The translations under genes were made by a program, and so were the position numbers. 64,000 bases of DNA from CAIWHR01 sp963816925 (lineage in GTDB: Bacteria > Pseudomonadota > Gammaproteobacteria > Burkholderiales > Casimicrobiaceae), in NCBI GenBank assembly GCA_963816925.1, contig CAWFMY010000009.1, positions 357,214 through 421,213 on the forward strand, written 5' to 3'. This document shows positions 36,748-47,331 of this stretch, piece after piece (position 1 is the first letter of the stretch; every line of letters starts with the position of its first letter). The notes beneath the pieces were generated by a model that saw only the letters and a list, made by a program, of their open reading frames with translations, ran no database searches and was not told the DNA's origin.

Positions 36748-39238
36748 CTAGTCGCGCGCTTTCGCGAGCGCCCTCTGCGCCGCCTCTTTCTCCTCGGCGG
36801 TGATCTGCTCCGGCCCCAGCTTGTACGTGACCTTGTTGATCGTCCCGTTGAATCGGAACGGCAGCTTGTAACTGTCGTCGACTGGCGTGCGCGTGTCGAT
36901 GCCGATGTCGAGCGTTTCATCGATGGCCATCAGCAGCGGAATCGTGTGATCGATCGTCTGCTTGGACAGCTCCTTGCCGTCGACGGAAAGCACGCCGGTG
37001 CCGCCCTTGCCGGGACCCGGTCCGTTGTACTTGAAATCGAACGCGATTGTGTGCTTGCCGGGTTTGAGCGATGCACCCAGCCAGTCGGCGCCGCCGACGC
37101 CACCCTCCCAGCGGTAGCGCTTGAGGTTGAGAAGGTTGTAGACGAACACCGGCTTGCCCTTGAGCAGGTAGAGGCCATAGCCGCCGAATTTGCCGCCCAT
37201 TGTCGCGATCATGCCTTCGGCGCCCGCCTTTGGAATCGTCACCTCGGCAGTAATCGTGTAGTCGCGGTCGAGGACGCTGGGCGCGTTGCCGACGGGAATG
37301 CCCGCGTTTTCACCGACGTACGTGAATACCGTGCGCCCCGCAACCGCGCTCGGCCGCGGCGTCAGCAGCCGCACGAAGCCCGAATTATCCAGCGGCAAGA
37401 CGTTGTACTTCGCCGCCTCGGTCAGGAACAGCGCCTGCATCTCCTTCAATTTGGCGGGGTCCTTGAGTGCCAAGTCGTTGAACTGCGAGAAGTCCTCGGC
37501 GATGTTGTAGAGCTCCCACTTGTAATCGTTCATCGGCGTCAGCTTGCCGGTGCCCAGCAGCCATGGGCGGCGCAGGCGGCGTCGTCGAGGCGATCCATCC
37601 ATCGTGGTAGATCGCGCGATTGCCCACCATCTCGAAATACTGCGTGTCGCGCTTGGACTTGGCATTGGCATTCGCCTTGTCGAACGTGTACGCCATGCTC
37701 ACGCCTTCGATGGGCTTTTGCGCGATGCCGTCGACGGTGGCCGGCGCCGGAATGCCCGCCACATCGAGGATCGTCGGCACGATGTCGATCATGTGATGGA
37801 ACTGCGTGCGGATGCCGCCGGCGTCCTTGATGTGGCCGGGCCACGAAACGACCATGCCCTGCCGCGTCCCGCCGAAATGCGACGCCACCTGCTTCGTCCA
37901 CTTGAACGGCGTGTCGAACGCCCACGACCACGCAACCGACATGTGCGGATAAGTCGCGTCCGAACCCCAGGACTCGTAGTACCGCATCAACTCGACTTCG
38001 GGCAGGTCCAGGATGCCGTTGTAGGCGGTCATCTGGTTGGGCGTGCCCTCCAATGTGCCTTCCGCGCTGGTGCCGTTGTCGCCGCTGATGTAGATGATGA
38101 GCGTGTTGTCGAGCTTGCCCATGTCCTCGACCGCCTGGATCACGCGGCCGATCTCGTGGTCGGTATAGGCCGCGTAGCCCGCGAAGACTTCCGCCTCGCG
38201 CGCATACAGTTTCTTGCGGATGACCGACAGCGAGTCCCACTTCGGCAGGTCGGCCGGCCATGGCGTGAGCTGCGTGTTCTCCGGAATCACGCCGAGGCGC
38301 TTCTGGTTGGCGAAGATCTGGTCGCGCAACTTCTCCCAGCCCATGTCGAACTTGCCCTTGAACTTCTCGACCCATTCCTTCTTCGGCTGGTGCGGCGAGT
38401 GGGTGCCGCCTGGGACGTAATAGAGGAAGAACGGCTTGTCGGGCGCGGCCGCGTTCAAGCTGCTCAAGTACTTGATCGCCTCGTCCGCCATGTCGGTGGT
38501 GAGGTTGTAGTCGGACCGGCCGACCCACGGAAAGATCTGCGTGTGATCGCGGAAAAGATACGGCGTCCACTGGTCGGTCTCGCCGCCCATGAATCCGTAG
38601 AAATACTGGAAGCCCATCCCGCTCGGCCACTGCTCGAACGGCCCCGCGATGCTGTACTGGAAGCCCGGCGTGTTGTGGTTCTTGCCGAACCACGACGTGG
38701 CGTAGCCGTTTTCCTTGAGGATCGTGCCGATCGTGGCGTTATCCGGGCCGATGATCGAGTCGTAGCCGGGATAGCCGGTGGACAGTTCACCGATGACGCC
38801 GAAGCCCACCGAGTGATGGTTGCGGCCGGTGATGAGCGCGGCGCGCGTCGGCGAACAAAGCGCGGTGGAGTGGAACTGCGTGTACCGCAACCCTGCCTTG
38901 GCGATGCGGTCCATGGCCGGCGTCGGGACGACGCCGCCAAAGGTGCCCGACACGCCGTAACCCTGGTCGTCGGTCATGATGAGCAGCACGTTCGGCGCGC
39001 CCTTGGGCGGAACGATCAGCGGCGGCCACCACGGCCTGGAATTCGTCGCCGACTCGTTGATCACGCCGCCGAATTTGGGCGGTGGCGGCGGCAGTTGCTT
39101 TCCGGGAATCGTGGTCGTCGCGTCGGGCGAGCCCAGCACGCCCGTGACTACCTGGGCGGCAACCGGCGCGACAGCCAGTGTTGCGGAAACCAGTACTGCC
39201 GCGAGTGTCGCGGCAAGGCCCGACATTGCTCGATTCAT
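36748..39238 (-). CDS. Secreted arylsulfatase with C-terminal LamG-like domain, one frameshift
   Basis: Formylglycine sulfatase of about 829 residues, paralogue of 88-2601. ATG at 39238 follows GGAGA; signal peptide (LAATLAAVLVSATLAVAPVA). Seen in order: PNVLLIMTDDQGYGVSGTFG (metal), CSPTRAALITGRNHHSVGFG (active site), WFGKNHNTPGFQ, HEIGRVIQAVEDMGKLDNTL, ISGDNGTSAEG (metal Asp-Asn) and SHFGGTRQGM. The C-terminal 200 residues form a beta sandwich (TIAFDFKYNGPGPGKGGTG, DTRTPVDDSYKLPFRFNGTI). The frame slips near 37560. Substrate unknown; sulfate ester scavenging is the usual role. Confidence 0.9.
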
Positions 39239-39475
39239 GGCGCGTTCTCCAATGCCCCTGAGAAAGAAATATTTTCGCGCCCGGAATTCTGTCGATTGCC
39301 TAGGAGCGGAATGGTGAACGGCGAAATGCTACTACAACGATGCCGCATGCGCACCAGCATCATGGCCGCACGACCGGCGCCCTCGATGACACATTCGTGA
39401 CGCCTGAAAAATACCGCCGCGCGGCTCACCAATTCGGTAAGGCGCGCGGCGCATTAATGACGCGCGAACCGGGTA
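39239..39475. other. Intergenic, 237 bp
   Basis: Holds the promoter of the sulfatase starting at 39238 and lies downstream of the sulfatase ending at 39476. A GC-rich imperfect hairpin around 39440-39470 could be a terminator, but it is not strong enough to call. Confidence 0.35.
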
Positions 39476-41107
39476 TTACTGGCCGGTGCCCTTGGCCGCC
39501 GTCGCGGCCTCGGCCATCCGTTTCGCCATCTCCGCCTTGATGGCATCGAGGTTGAAACTCGCCCCCCGCTGCATCGGCGGGTAATCGAGGAAGGTCTGAA
39601 TCGCCTTGCCCATCACCTGCTGGACGAATACAAAGCGCCAGAACTCGTACTTGAACCAGTCGAAGTATTGCTGCGCGCCTTCCTTGGTGCCGTTGTCAGG
39701 CCAACCCGTGCGTTCGAACGGGTCCAGGCGCAGGTTGATCAAATAGGGCACGTCGACGTGCGTCTTCTCGCCCAGCCAGCCGCGGGGCTGGTCGATGAAC
39801 CGGTACTTGTAGTCGTCGATGCGAACGGCGCCGAGGGAACTTTCCCCAAGGTAGAAGATTTCGTGGCGCGCAGACGGACCCTTGCCCGTGATCGCGTCCA
39901 TCTGGTTGTAGCCATCGAGATGGTTCTTGTAAGTCCGACCATCGATCGTCTTGCCCTTCAGCAATTCCTCGGTGATGTTCGGGTTGCCGGCGGCGGCAAC
40001 GAAGGTCGGCAGCCAGTCCATGCCGGAGAAGATTCCGTTTTGCACCGAGTCGGCGGGCACGTGGCCGGGCCAGCGCAGAAGCGCGGGCACGCGAAATCCG
40101 CCTTCCATGACGGTGCCCTTGCTTTGTGCGAACGGCGTTTGTCCGCCATCGGGCCAGGTGAACACCTCGGTCCCGTTGTCCGTGGTGAAGACGACGATTG
40201 TGTTGTCGTCGACGCCCATGTCCTTCAGCTTCTTCATCACCAGGCCAACGTCGTCATCGAGCTGGGCCATGCCGGCCTCTTCTATGGACCAGCCATTCGT
40301 CGAATTGCGCATCGCCTCGTACTTCGGTGAGAGATGCGTGACGATGTGCATGCGCGTCGGGTTCAGCCAGACGAAGAATGGCTTGCCGTCCTTCTGCGCC
40401 TTGTCCATGAAGTTGATGGCGAAGTCACGGATCTCGTCGTCCACCGTTTCCATCCGCTTCGGGTATAGCGTGCCAGCGTCCTCGATCCTCTGCTTGCCGA
40501 TCTTGCCCCAACGCGGCATCACCGTCGGGTCGTCGACGTTCGTGGCCCAGCTGTGAACCATATTGCGCGGGCCAACGACATTGAGCAGGTTCTGCGGATA
40601 GTTGGGATGCGCCGGGTCCTCCATCGCATCGAGGTGATACAGATAGCCGAAGAATTCGTCGAAGCCGTGGACCGTGGGAAGGAATTCGTTTAAGTCACCG
40701 AGGTGGTTCTTGCCGAACTGCCCCGTGGCGTAGCCCATGGACTTGAGAACCGTGGCGATTGTGACCGCTTCCGCCGGCAGGCCGATCGGGGAGCCCGCCT
40801 GACCAACGGTGGTCATGCCGGTGCGGATCGGCAGCTCACCCGTGATGAAGTTCGCGCGGCCGGCCGTGCAGCTCGCCTCGGCATAGTAGTCGGTGAACAG
40901 CATGCCCTCCTTCGCAATCTTGTCGAGATTGGGCGTGCGGCCTGCCATCATGCCGCGATGGTAGGCACCGATGTTCCACATGCCGATGTCGTCGCCCATG
41001 ATGACCAGGATGTTGGGCTGCTTGGCTTGCGCGAATACCGGCGCGGCAAAAAGCATTCCAGCCGCGAGGCCGATGATCATGACAGAAATATTTCGCAACA
41101 ATCTCAT
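39476..41107 (-). CDS. Secreted arylsulfatase, second type
   Basis: 543 residues from ATG 41107, with GGAGG in front; intact. Signal peptide (VMIIGLAAGMLFAAPVFAQ). The active-site box is CTAGRANFITGELP, fitting C-x-A-x-R and thus needing formylglycine maturation. Metal motifs PNILVIMGDDIGMWNIGAYH and VFTTDNGTEVFTWPDGG are present, and GKNHLGDLNEFLPTVHGFDE is typical of this branch. It lacks the C-terminal LamG-like region of the two other sulfatases, so it is not a recent copy. No sulfatase-maturing enzyme lies in the window. Confidence 0.92.
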   Translation of the reverse strand: MRLLRNISVMIIGLAAGMLFAAPVFAQAKQPNILVIMGDDIGMWNIGAYHRGMMAGRTPNLDKIAKEGMLFTDYYAEASCTAGRANFITGELPIRTGMTTVGQAGSPIGLPAEAVTIATVLKSMGYATGQFGKNHLGDLNEFLPTVHGFDEFFGYLYHLDAMEDPAHPNYPQNLLNVVGPRNMVHSWATNVDDPTVMPRWGKIGKQRIEDAGTLYPKRMETVDDEIRDFAINFMDKAQKDGKPFFVWLNPTRMHIVTHLSPKYEAMRNSTNGWSIEEAGMAQLDDDVGLVMKKLKDMGVDDNTIVVFTTDNGTEVFTWPDGGQTPFAQSKGTVMEGGFRVPALLRWPGHVPADSVQNGIFSGMDWLPTFVAAAGNPNITEELLKGKTIDGRTYKNHLDGYNQMDAITGKGPSARHEIFYLGESSLGAVRIDDYKYRFIDQPRGWLGEKTHVDVPYLINLRLDPFERTGWPDNGTKEGAQQYFDWFKYEFWRFVFVQQVMGKAIQTFLDYPPMQRGASFNLDAIKAEMAKRMAEAATAAKGTGQ

Positions 41108-41225
41108 GAGGCCTCCAGGTACTTGACGGGGATCCACGGGCCGCGGCAGTCGTCGTCGTGACGTGCGGCGACGTGGGTCCGCCATAATACGCAAAGTGCG
41201 CGCGCGTGACAGCAGATTTTTCCGG

Positions 41226-42305
41226 TTATTGCAGGAATTCGCACAACAATCGGTGAAAATGATGGACTCCGCACTCGCGCGTCGGCGAATAGCGGCCGCC
41301 GCGGTACAGCCGCGAGCGCATGCCTCGCTGCACGGCCTGGACGACCGCCTCGTCTTCCATTTCCACCTTGTCGAGCTGCCCTCCCGCACCAGAAGCGAGC
41401 ATCGTTGCGTCCCAAACGTAGCTGCGGAACGCAACGCGCGTGCGGTCGATGGACTCGGGTGCCACGAGATTGAGCGAAAGTCCCCATGGATAGAAATTGA
41501 GCATCAGGTTGGGGAACACGAACCAGTAGTACGCGGCGACGCGCAACCCGTGATCGCGCGAACGCGCCGGCATCTCGAAGGCCGGCACGCCGGGCTTGGC
41601 CACGCCGAGCTGCAGACTCGAATACCGGAACAGTTCGTTCGTGGCGTCGCTGCACTCGACCAGCTGGTTGAGGCCGGGATGGACGAAAGGAATGTGCAGG
41701 CTTTCGAGGTAGTTCTCGACGTACAGCGCCCAGTGCGCATGCACCGCGTAGTCGCGGTCGAGCGAGGAATCATGCCGGAAGCTTTCCACCGGCATCCAGT
41801 CGAGGCGCTTGGCCACGTCATCGAGGAAATCGCCGCTCGGCGCCGCGGGATCGAGCGCGGCGAATCCGTGATTGCTCCACGCCGCGAACGGAACCTGCGG
41901 CAGGTCATCGCGCGGCGACGGAAAATTCTTTGCCTCCTTGAATTCCGGCATGAACGTCATGCGCCCGGAAAGATCGAAGCGCCGCGAGTGGTAACCGCAG
42001 CGAATCTCCTTGGCCCGGCAGGCCGCCGCGACGAGAATGTTGCCGCGGTGCGTGCATACGTTGGACAGGCACCGCAATTGGCCGTCCGCGTCGCGCGCGA
42101 GCAGCAGCGGCTCGTCGAGCAGCCCCGGCAGCAGATCGCGCGGTACCAGCGACCCCGCCGCCGCCACATCGTCGAGGCCGCCCAGCCATTGCCACGTGCG
42201 CGCGAAGACGCGTTCGCGCGCCCGAGCGTATGCGGTCTCGTCGCGATAGAACGCAGCGTCGAGCGTCGAAGCAACGGTGATATCGGGATCGACGGAATAG
42301 TTCAT
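41226..42305 (-). CDS. Rieske-type ring-hydroxylating oxygenase, alpha subunit
   Basis: 359 residues, intact. Rieske [2Fe-2S] ligands CTHRGN and CGYHSRRFDLSG lie in the N-terminal third (residues about 85-110). The mononuclear-iron region has NYLESLHIPFVHPGL with its two His. A single-component-looking alpha subunit; no small subunit, ferredoxin or reductase gene is adjacent. Substrate is unknown: aromatic acids, choline or carnitine-type amines are all found in this fold. It lies 31 bp after the intradiol dioxygenase gene on the same strand, which hints at aromatic metabolism, though this is inference. Confidence 0.85.
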   Translation of the reverse strand: MNYSVDPDITVASTLDAAFYRDETAYARARERVFARTWQWLGGLDDVAAAGSLVPRDLLPGLLDEPLLLARDADGQLRCLSNVCTHRGNILVAAACRAKEIRCGYHSRRFDLSGRMTFMPEFKEAKNFPSPRDDLPQVPFAAWSNHGFAALDPAAPSGDFLDDVAKRLDWMPVESFRHDSSLDRDYAVHAHWALYVENYLESLHIPFVHPGLNQLVECSDATNELFRYSSLQLGVAKPGVPAFEMPARSRDHGLRVAAYYWFVFPNLMLNFYPWGLSLNLVAPESIDRTRVAFRSYVWDATMLASGAGGQLDKVEMEDEAVVQAVQRGMRSRLYRGGRYSPTRECGVHHFHRLLCEFLQ

Positions 42306-42336
42306 GGCGCGGGTACGGCGTTGTTGTGCGCGCCGC

Positions 42337-43087
42337 CTAGCGCTTCAGGCCCAGCACCGCAGTGGCAACGTAACCCCGCGCGCCATCGGCGGGCCGATCC
42401 AGCTGCACCAGGGCGGCAGTCTGGTTGGCGTAGATATTCTCGTTCGAGTTTCGCGTGCGGCGGATCCCGCGTCCGTTATAGGGAGCGGCGGACATCACCG
42501 CGTCGCTGACGGTATCGTCGAAGAAGAGTTGCGTCGTGAAATCGTAGGTCTTGTTGCCGGCGGCGTCGAACGTGCGCGCCTTGACGTGGATGTGAATCGT
42601 GCGGCCGGGGTACCAGCCCGGGTAGATGGTCTTGAACGTGACGCGGCCGTTCGCATCGCTCACCTGATAGCCGCGCAGGAATGTCTGCCCGCTGGTGCCC
42701 TGTTGCCCCATGCCGCCGGTCACGTCGGAATATTCGCCGACGGCATCGCAGTGCCAGATGTCCACCTGCATGCCGGCGACGGGCAGGCAGCCCGCCACCG
42801 CAACATTGCGCAGATGGAGGTCGAGCGTGAGCGGCATCCCCTGCACGACGCCGGGCCGGTTCGACCCGGAGACGAGGTCCGACCGGTTGAGCCTTTCGTC
42901 AACGAAAAACGGGACCTTCCGTCATGGCCGGCGAAAGGACACACGACATATCGACGGCCGTGCGGGACGTCGCGGCGGCCGAGGGACGCGTGTCGAGGCC
43001 GAGCAACGGCGGGACACCGAGGGCGCCCAGTAGTGCAAGGAGGCGCCGCCGTGTTGAATGCGCGTCTGTGGTTCGTGGATCCGACAT
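42337..43087 (-). CDS. Tat-exported intradiol ring-cleavage dioxygenase, frameshifted
   Basis: About 249 residues from ATG 43087, preceded by GGGAGAC. A twin-arginine signal (STRRRLLALLGALGVPPLLG) suggests folded export to the periplasm. The core shows the non-heme Fe(III) ligands of protocatechuate/catechol-type dioxygenases: Tyr in VDIWHCDAVGEYSD, Tyr in YPGWYPGR, and two His in TIHIHVKARTF. The frame slips near 42895 inside the CGAAAAACGGG run. Extracytoplasmic intradiol dioxygenases are known but few have known substrates. Neighbours are the Rieske oxygenase downstream and the MidA-like gene upstream. Confidence 0.82.
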
Positions 43088-43116
43088 GTAAGTCTCCCGA
43101 CAGAAAGGTCCGAAAG

Positions 43117-44286
43117 CTACAGCCGGTGCGTACGGTCTGCCACCGTGAAGCCCGGCCACACGATATTGTCGCTCTTCGCCAACGCGAGCACCTTGAACAG
43201 TTCGCCCATTTCGGCAGGCGACGTCAGCTTGTGCACGGCGGCGGCTTCGCGCAAATAAGCTGCCGACGCCGGTTCGCCGTTCGCGCGCAGCAGGTCGAGA
43301 ATGCCGCAGCCCAGCAGGAACGCCGCCTGCGGCGCGTAGCCGGCTACCTGCAACCCGGCGTGCTCGCCGGCCAGCGCGATGGCCGTGAAGTCGACGTGCG
43401 CAGTCAGGTCCGACAATCCCGGCCACAGGAACGGATCCGAATGCGCGCGATGCCGATAGTGGCCCACCAGCGTGCCTTCGCTGCGCTGGACGTGATAGAA
43501 CTCCGCTTGCGGAAACCCGTAGTCGGCGATGAGCAGCGCGCCCGCCGTCATCCGCCGGCCGACGTCCTCGACTAGCGCTTCGGCCGCCGGGTTGATTTCG
43601 CTGACGTAGTCGCCCGTCGCCGGAAATCGCTCGGCCGCGAGCGCGAGCAGCGCGGCATCCTCCAGAGGACGATCCTCCCAACGCAAACGCTCGCCGTCCG
43701 CAACGCCCCGCTCGAACCACTCGCCGCGCCGCCGCGAGACGACGTGCGGCGGAATGGCGTCGAGCACTTCGTTCATCACGACGGCGCCGCCGATGGACGC
43801 GGGCGGCGCGTCGACCCATTCGACGCGGGACGCATGGTCCGGCGCGCGCCGGCCGATCTGCTCGCGCTGGCGTTCGCGCAAATCCGGACTGACGTCGACG
43901 ACAATGTATCGCGACAGATGCGCGCCGCGAGCCGCGAGTGCGTTCAGGAGGTCCGCCGCAAGGACTCCGCTGCCCGCGCCGAATTCGACGATTTCGCGCG
44001 ATGCCGTGGCCTCCAGGATTGCGGCCACCTGGACGGCGAGCGCCCGCGCGTACAACGGCGTGGTCTCGGGTGCGGTGACGAAATCGCCGGCGTCGCCGAA
44101 TTTTCGAGCACCGGCGACGTAGTACCCCAGACCCGGCGCGTACAGTACGAGCTGCATGTAACGTGCGAAGGAAATCCAGCCGCCGGCGCGCTCGATTTCC
44201 GCACGGACGGCCGCCACGACGCGCGCGCTGTGGTCGCGACCGGCCGCGTCGGGTGAGGGCAAGGACGGTGGCGCGGCGGAAGGCAA
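43117..44286 (-). CDS. MidA/NDUFAF7-like SAM-dependent methyltransferase
   Basis: 389 residues, intact, from an apparent TTG at 44286. Family features: ISFARYMQLVLYAPGLGYYV, DFVTAPETTPLYARALA, the SAM motif IVEFGAGSGVLAADLLNAL, VVMNEVLDAIPPHVV and DYGFPQAEFYHVQR. The mitochondrial relative methylates an Arg of a complex I subunit; the bacterial role is less clear. Divergent from the pteridine-reductase-like SDR, an arrangement common in betaproteobacteria. Confidence 0.85.
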   Translation of the reverse strand: MPSAAPPSLPSPDAAGRDHSARVVAAVRAEIERAGGWISFARYMQLVLYAPGLGYYVAGARKFGDAGDFVTAPETTPLYARALAVQVAAILEATASREIVEFGAGSGVLAADLLNALAARGAHLSRYIVVDVSPDLRERQREQIGRRAPDHASRVEWVDAPPASIGGAVVMNEVLDAIPPHVVSRRRGEWFERGVADGERLRWEDRPLEDAALLALAAERFPATGDYVSEINPAAEALVEDVGRRMTAGALLIADYGFPQAEFYHVQRSEGTLVGHYRHRAHSDPFLWPGLSDLTAHVDFTAIALAGEHAGLQVAGYAPQAAFLLGCGILDLLRANGEPASAAYLREAAAVHKLTSPAEMGELFKVLALAKSDNIVWPGFTVADRTHRL

Positions 44287-44388
44287 GATCGGGTCGGCGA
44301 CGCGGCACTCGAAAATCGCCGCAGCGGGAGGGTTGTGCTAGATTGCCGCCGAGTCTAACGGAATCGGCGAACGGCTTGGGAGCGCTGC

Positions 44389-45127
44389 GTGCAAGGTAAG
44401 ACAGTCTTGATCACCGGCGGCGCCAAGCGCGTCGGTGCGGCCATCTGCCGGCGGCTGCACGCTGCAGGCGCCAACCTGATGCTCCATTACCGTGCTTCCG
44501 CGGGCGAAGCGCGCCTCCTTGCAGGCCGAACTCAATCACACGCGGCCCTCCTCCGTCGCGCTGATCCAGGCGGACCTGCTCGACCTGCCCAAGCTGCCGT
44601 CGGTGGTCGAGCAGACGATGCAGACGTACGGCCGGCTCGACGCGCTGGTCAACAATGCGTCGACGTTCGCGCAGACGCAGGTCGGCGAAATAACGGAAGC
44701 CGCCTGGAACGACCTCATCGGCACCAATCTGCAGGTGCCGCTCTTCCTGGCGCAGGCCGCCGCGCCGGCGTTGAAGAGGGCGCAGGGCGCGATCGTCAAC
44801 CTCTCCGACATCCATGCCGAGCGTCCGCTCAAGAATTACGTCGTCTATTCGATCGCGAAGGCCGGGCTGGCGGGCCTTACGCGGTCGCTGGCGCGCGAAC
44901 TGGCGCCCGACGTGCGCGTCAACGCCGTGGCGCCCGGTCCCATCCTGTGGCCCGACGACGAGTCGTTCGACGAACTGTCGCGGCAGCGGATCATCTCGCA
45001 CACGCCGTTGAAGCGCGAAGGCACGCCGGAGGACATCGCGGGCGCCGTGCTGTTCCTGCTCGCGGACGCGAACTACATCACCGGCGAGACGATCAACGTC
45101 GACGGCGGCCGGAACATGGCGATCTGA
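44389..45127 (+). CDS. folM: SDR oxidoreductase, pteridine-reductase-like, one frameshift
   Basis: About 246 residues from GTG 44389. Nucleotide-binding start LITGGAKRVGAAICRRL (the TGGxxRxG pattern of FolM/PTR1 rather than the common TGxxxGIG), NNAS, and the active-site pair YSIAK in RPLKNYVVYSIAKAGLAGL; C-terminal NYITGETINVDGGRNM. Likely reduces dihydropteridines with NADPH; related SDRs act on other carbonyls. The frame slips near 44500. Symbol assigned by family resemblance only. Confidence 0.75.
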
Positions 45128-45130
45128 CGC

Positions 45131-45818
45131 TTAGCGTCGCATCGAGGCCACTCTGATGGCGAGGTCCTCGAGATAGGGATCGATGATGCCGTGCGTCACC
45201 AGCGCGACGCGCGTGCGCTCCAGATAATCGAGCGACGATCCGAACGCGCCTTTCGATGTCGCGATCACGGCGGCTTGGGTGTCCAGCGGCAAGCCTGGCG
45301 TACTGCGGATGCGCCGGCCGAACTACAAAGGTCAGCGCAACGAGGTCGCGCTCGCCCGAGCGCACGGGAACCCAGCGCGGACGGTACGAGCCGACGACCA
45401 TTTCGCGCCGCCACAACAGATGCAGTTCGTCCATGGCGACCGGCGCAGGCAGCCGGTACACGACGCCCGTGCAGGCGCCGCCGCGAACGAGTCCCAGCAC
45501 CAATCCCGGCTGCGTGCGCGTCCCGCGCGACGCCATCGAGTACAGGCAGAAGCGGCGGTGCAGGCCGCGCAGGATGGCCGGCCGCGACTCGGCGAACGGA
45601 AAGAGCGGGTTCCACAACAGCGAACCGTATGCGAACACCCACCAGCCGGCGCCTTTGGGCCTTGCGGCGAGCGTGGAGGTCAGCGACTCGGACAACTGCT
45701 CGTCGGTGAGCGCCCATTTCGAGTCGCCCCCCGCCGCGACATACAACTCGCGCATCCGCCCCGACTCGAGGTCGCTGCGGCAGAGCGTCGTCGGATCACT
45801 CGTCGGAATGCGCGTCAC
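45131..45818 (-). CDS. ChaC-like gamma-glutamylcyclotransferase, one frameshift
   Basis: About 229 residues. The substrate-loop motif VFAYGSLLWNP begins the fold, followed by RRFCLYSMASRGTRTQPGLV and GVVYRLPAPVAMDELHLLWR, matching ChaC, which degrades glutathione to 5-oxoproline and Cys-Gly. The frame slips near 45290; the joined C-terminus reads GIIDPYLEDLAIRVASM and stops at 45131. It follows a small ORF whose end overlaps its start by 23 bp. Confidence 0.8.
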
Positions 45819-45969
45819 GCTGAAGCTTCACAAGATCGATGTTCGCCTGCCGGCGCTTCGCCGCATTGGTCTTGCCATGCGGGCCGCCCTTGGCAAGCAG
45901 CGGCGAGCGTGCGACTGGGTTGCGAATCCTGGGCGCATGCGGCGGCGAGTGCAGTTTGGCGCGCTTCAT
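45796..45969 (-). CDS. Small basic protein of unknown function, overlapping chaC
   Basis: 57 residues: MKRAKLHSPPHAPRIRNPVA, then RSPLLAKGGPHGKTNAAKRR and an acidic end. Ends 23 bp inside the chaC-like gene in another frame. The pattern RNPVA-SPLL-KGG-H-K resembles small conserved proteins of betaproteobacteria as I remember them; no SD is evident. It could be a real coupled gene or chance. Confidence 0.45.
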   Translation of the reverse strand: MKRAKLHSPPHAPRIRNPVARSPLLAKGGPHGKTNAAKRRQANIDLVKLQRDAHSDE

Positions 45970-46026
45970 GGGACCGATGATCGCCCATGGAGAGCCGCAT
46001 CCGCAACGCGCAACGCTTGCCTGGCG

Positions 46027-47331
46027 CTAGACCAGGCCCTGGAATGTCAGCCGCGCGCCACACCATGCGGCCGCGGCCAGCAGACGGTCGTCGCAATTGC
46101 GCGGCGCCGCCATCTGCAGCCCGACCGGCATGCGCCGCACGAAGCCGGCCGGCACGCTGATCGCCGGGAACCCCAGCAGCGACCACAGCGTGCAGCACGA
46201 CGGGTCGCCGGTGGTCGAGAGGCCGCGCGGCGCCGCCCCGGGCGCCGCGGGAGAAAGCACCGCATCGTAGCCGTCGAGCCATTGCGTGAAGAACTCGATC
46301 GCGTCCTCGCGCGCCGCCATCGCCGACCGGTAGGCGTGCCTCGCCGATCGCGCGCCCCTCGTCCAGCGCGGCGTTGACGGCCGGCGACAGCCGCGCGCGT
46401 TCGCGCGACTGCAATTCGCCTAAGTTGCGCGCGGCCTCGTACAGCATGATCGTCCGTTGGATCGACTTGGCTTCGCGCCATGCCGGCGGGATGTCGACGG
46501 GAACGACGTCGGCGCGCCTGCGCAAATGCGTCACCGCCGCTTCGACGACATCGTCCGCGTCGCAATCGGGAACGGTCCACGGATAGCCGCCCAGGAATGC
46601 GAAGCGCGGCGCCTTCGCGAGTGGCGTCAGCGTTCCGGCGATGCGACCCGGATCGGCCAGTACGCTCGCCAGGAGCGCGGCATCTTCGACGGTCCGCGTG
46701 AACGTGCCGACGGTATCGAACGTTTCGCTGAACAGATGCACGCCCGCGACCGGGATCGGCGTCGAGCGTCGGCTTGAAACCGACGACACCGCAAAAAGCC
46801 GCGGGGCGGATGACCGAGCCGTTGGTCTGCGTGCCGATGGCCGCGCAGACATGGCCGACCGCGACCGCCGCCGCCGATCCCGACGACGATCCGCCCGGCG
46901 TGTGCGCCGGATCCCACGGATTGCGCGTCTTGCCCGGGTCCAGGAACGCAAATGGTGTGGTGACCGTCTTGCCGAACACGAACGCGCCGGCCGCCTTCAG
47001 GCGCATCGACGCACACCGCGTCGCGCAGCGGCCGATGGTCGGCGAATATCGGGGAGCCCATCGTCGTCGGCATGTCGGCTGTATCGATGATGTCCTTGAC
47101 GCCCAGGCCGACGCCGCACAGCGGTCCCGCCTTTCTCGTCGCGTCCCAGCGCGCCGCCTCGCGCTTCACGTGCTCCGGGTCGAGCGTGACCCACGCTTCC
47201 ACCGCGGCATCGGTCATCCGGACGCGCGCGAGTTGCGCGGTCGCCAGTGCAAGCGACGTCGACCGCCCCTCGACGAGCGCCTCCACGGCCTCGGTGAGCG
47301 TCAACGAATAGCCGCTAGGCGCGTGCGTCAT
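46027..47331 (-). CDS. Amidase-signature enzyme, frameshifted
   Basis: About 434 residues. Catalytic Lys in GVGLGVKDIIDTADMPTTMG, then the Ser-Ser region TPGGSSSGSAAAVAVG with TQTNGSVIRPAAFCGVVGFK, completing the Ser-Ser-Lys triad. C-terminal FPAISVPAGFVRRMPVGLQM is typical. It hydrolyses amide bonds; GatA is unlikely since no gatB/C is near. Frames break near 46325, 46765 and 47005. The start overlaps the hemW stop as ATGA (47328-47331), so translation is probably coupled. Confidence 0.82.

Noticed and set aside
37544..39400. 618-codon plus-strand ORF
   Set aside because: Antisense to the arylsulfatase at 36748-39238; composition is that of a reverse-frame shadow.
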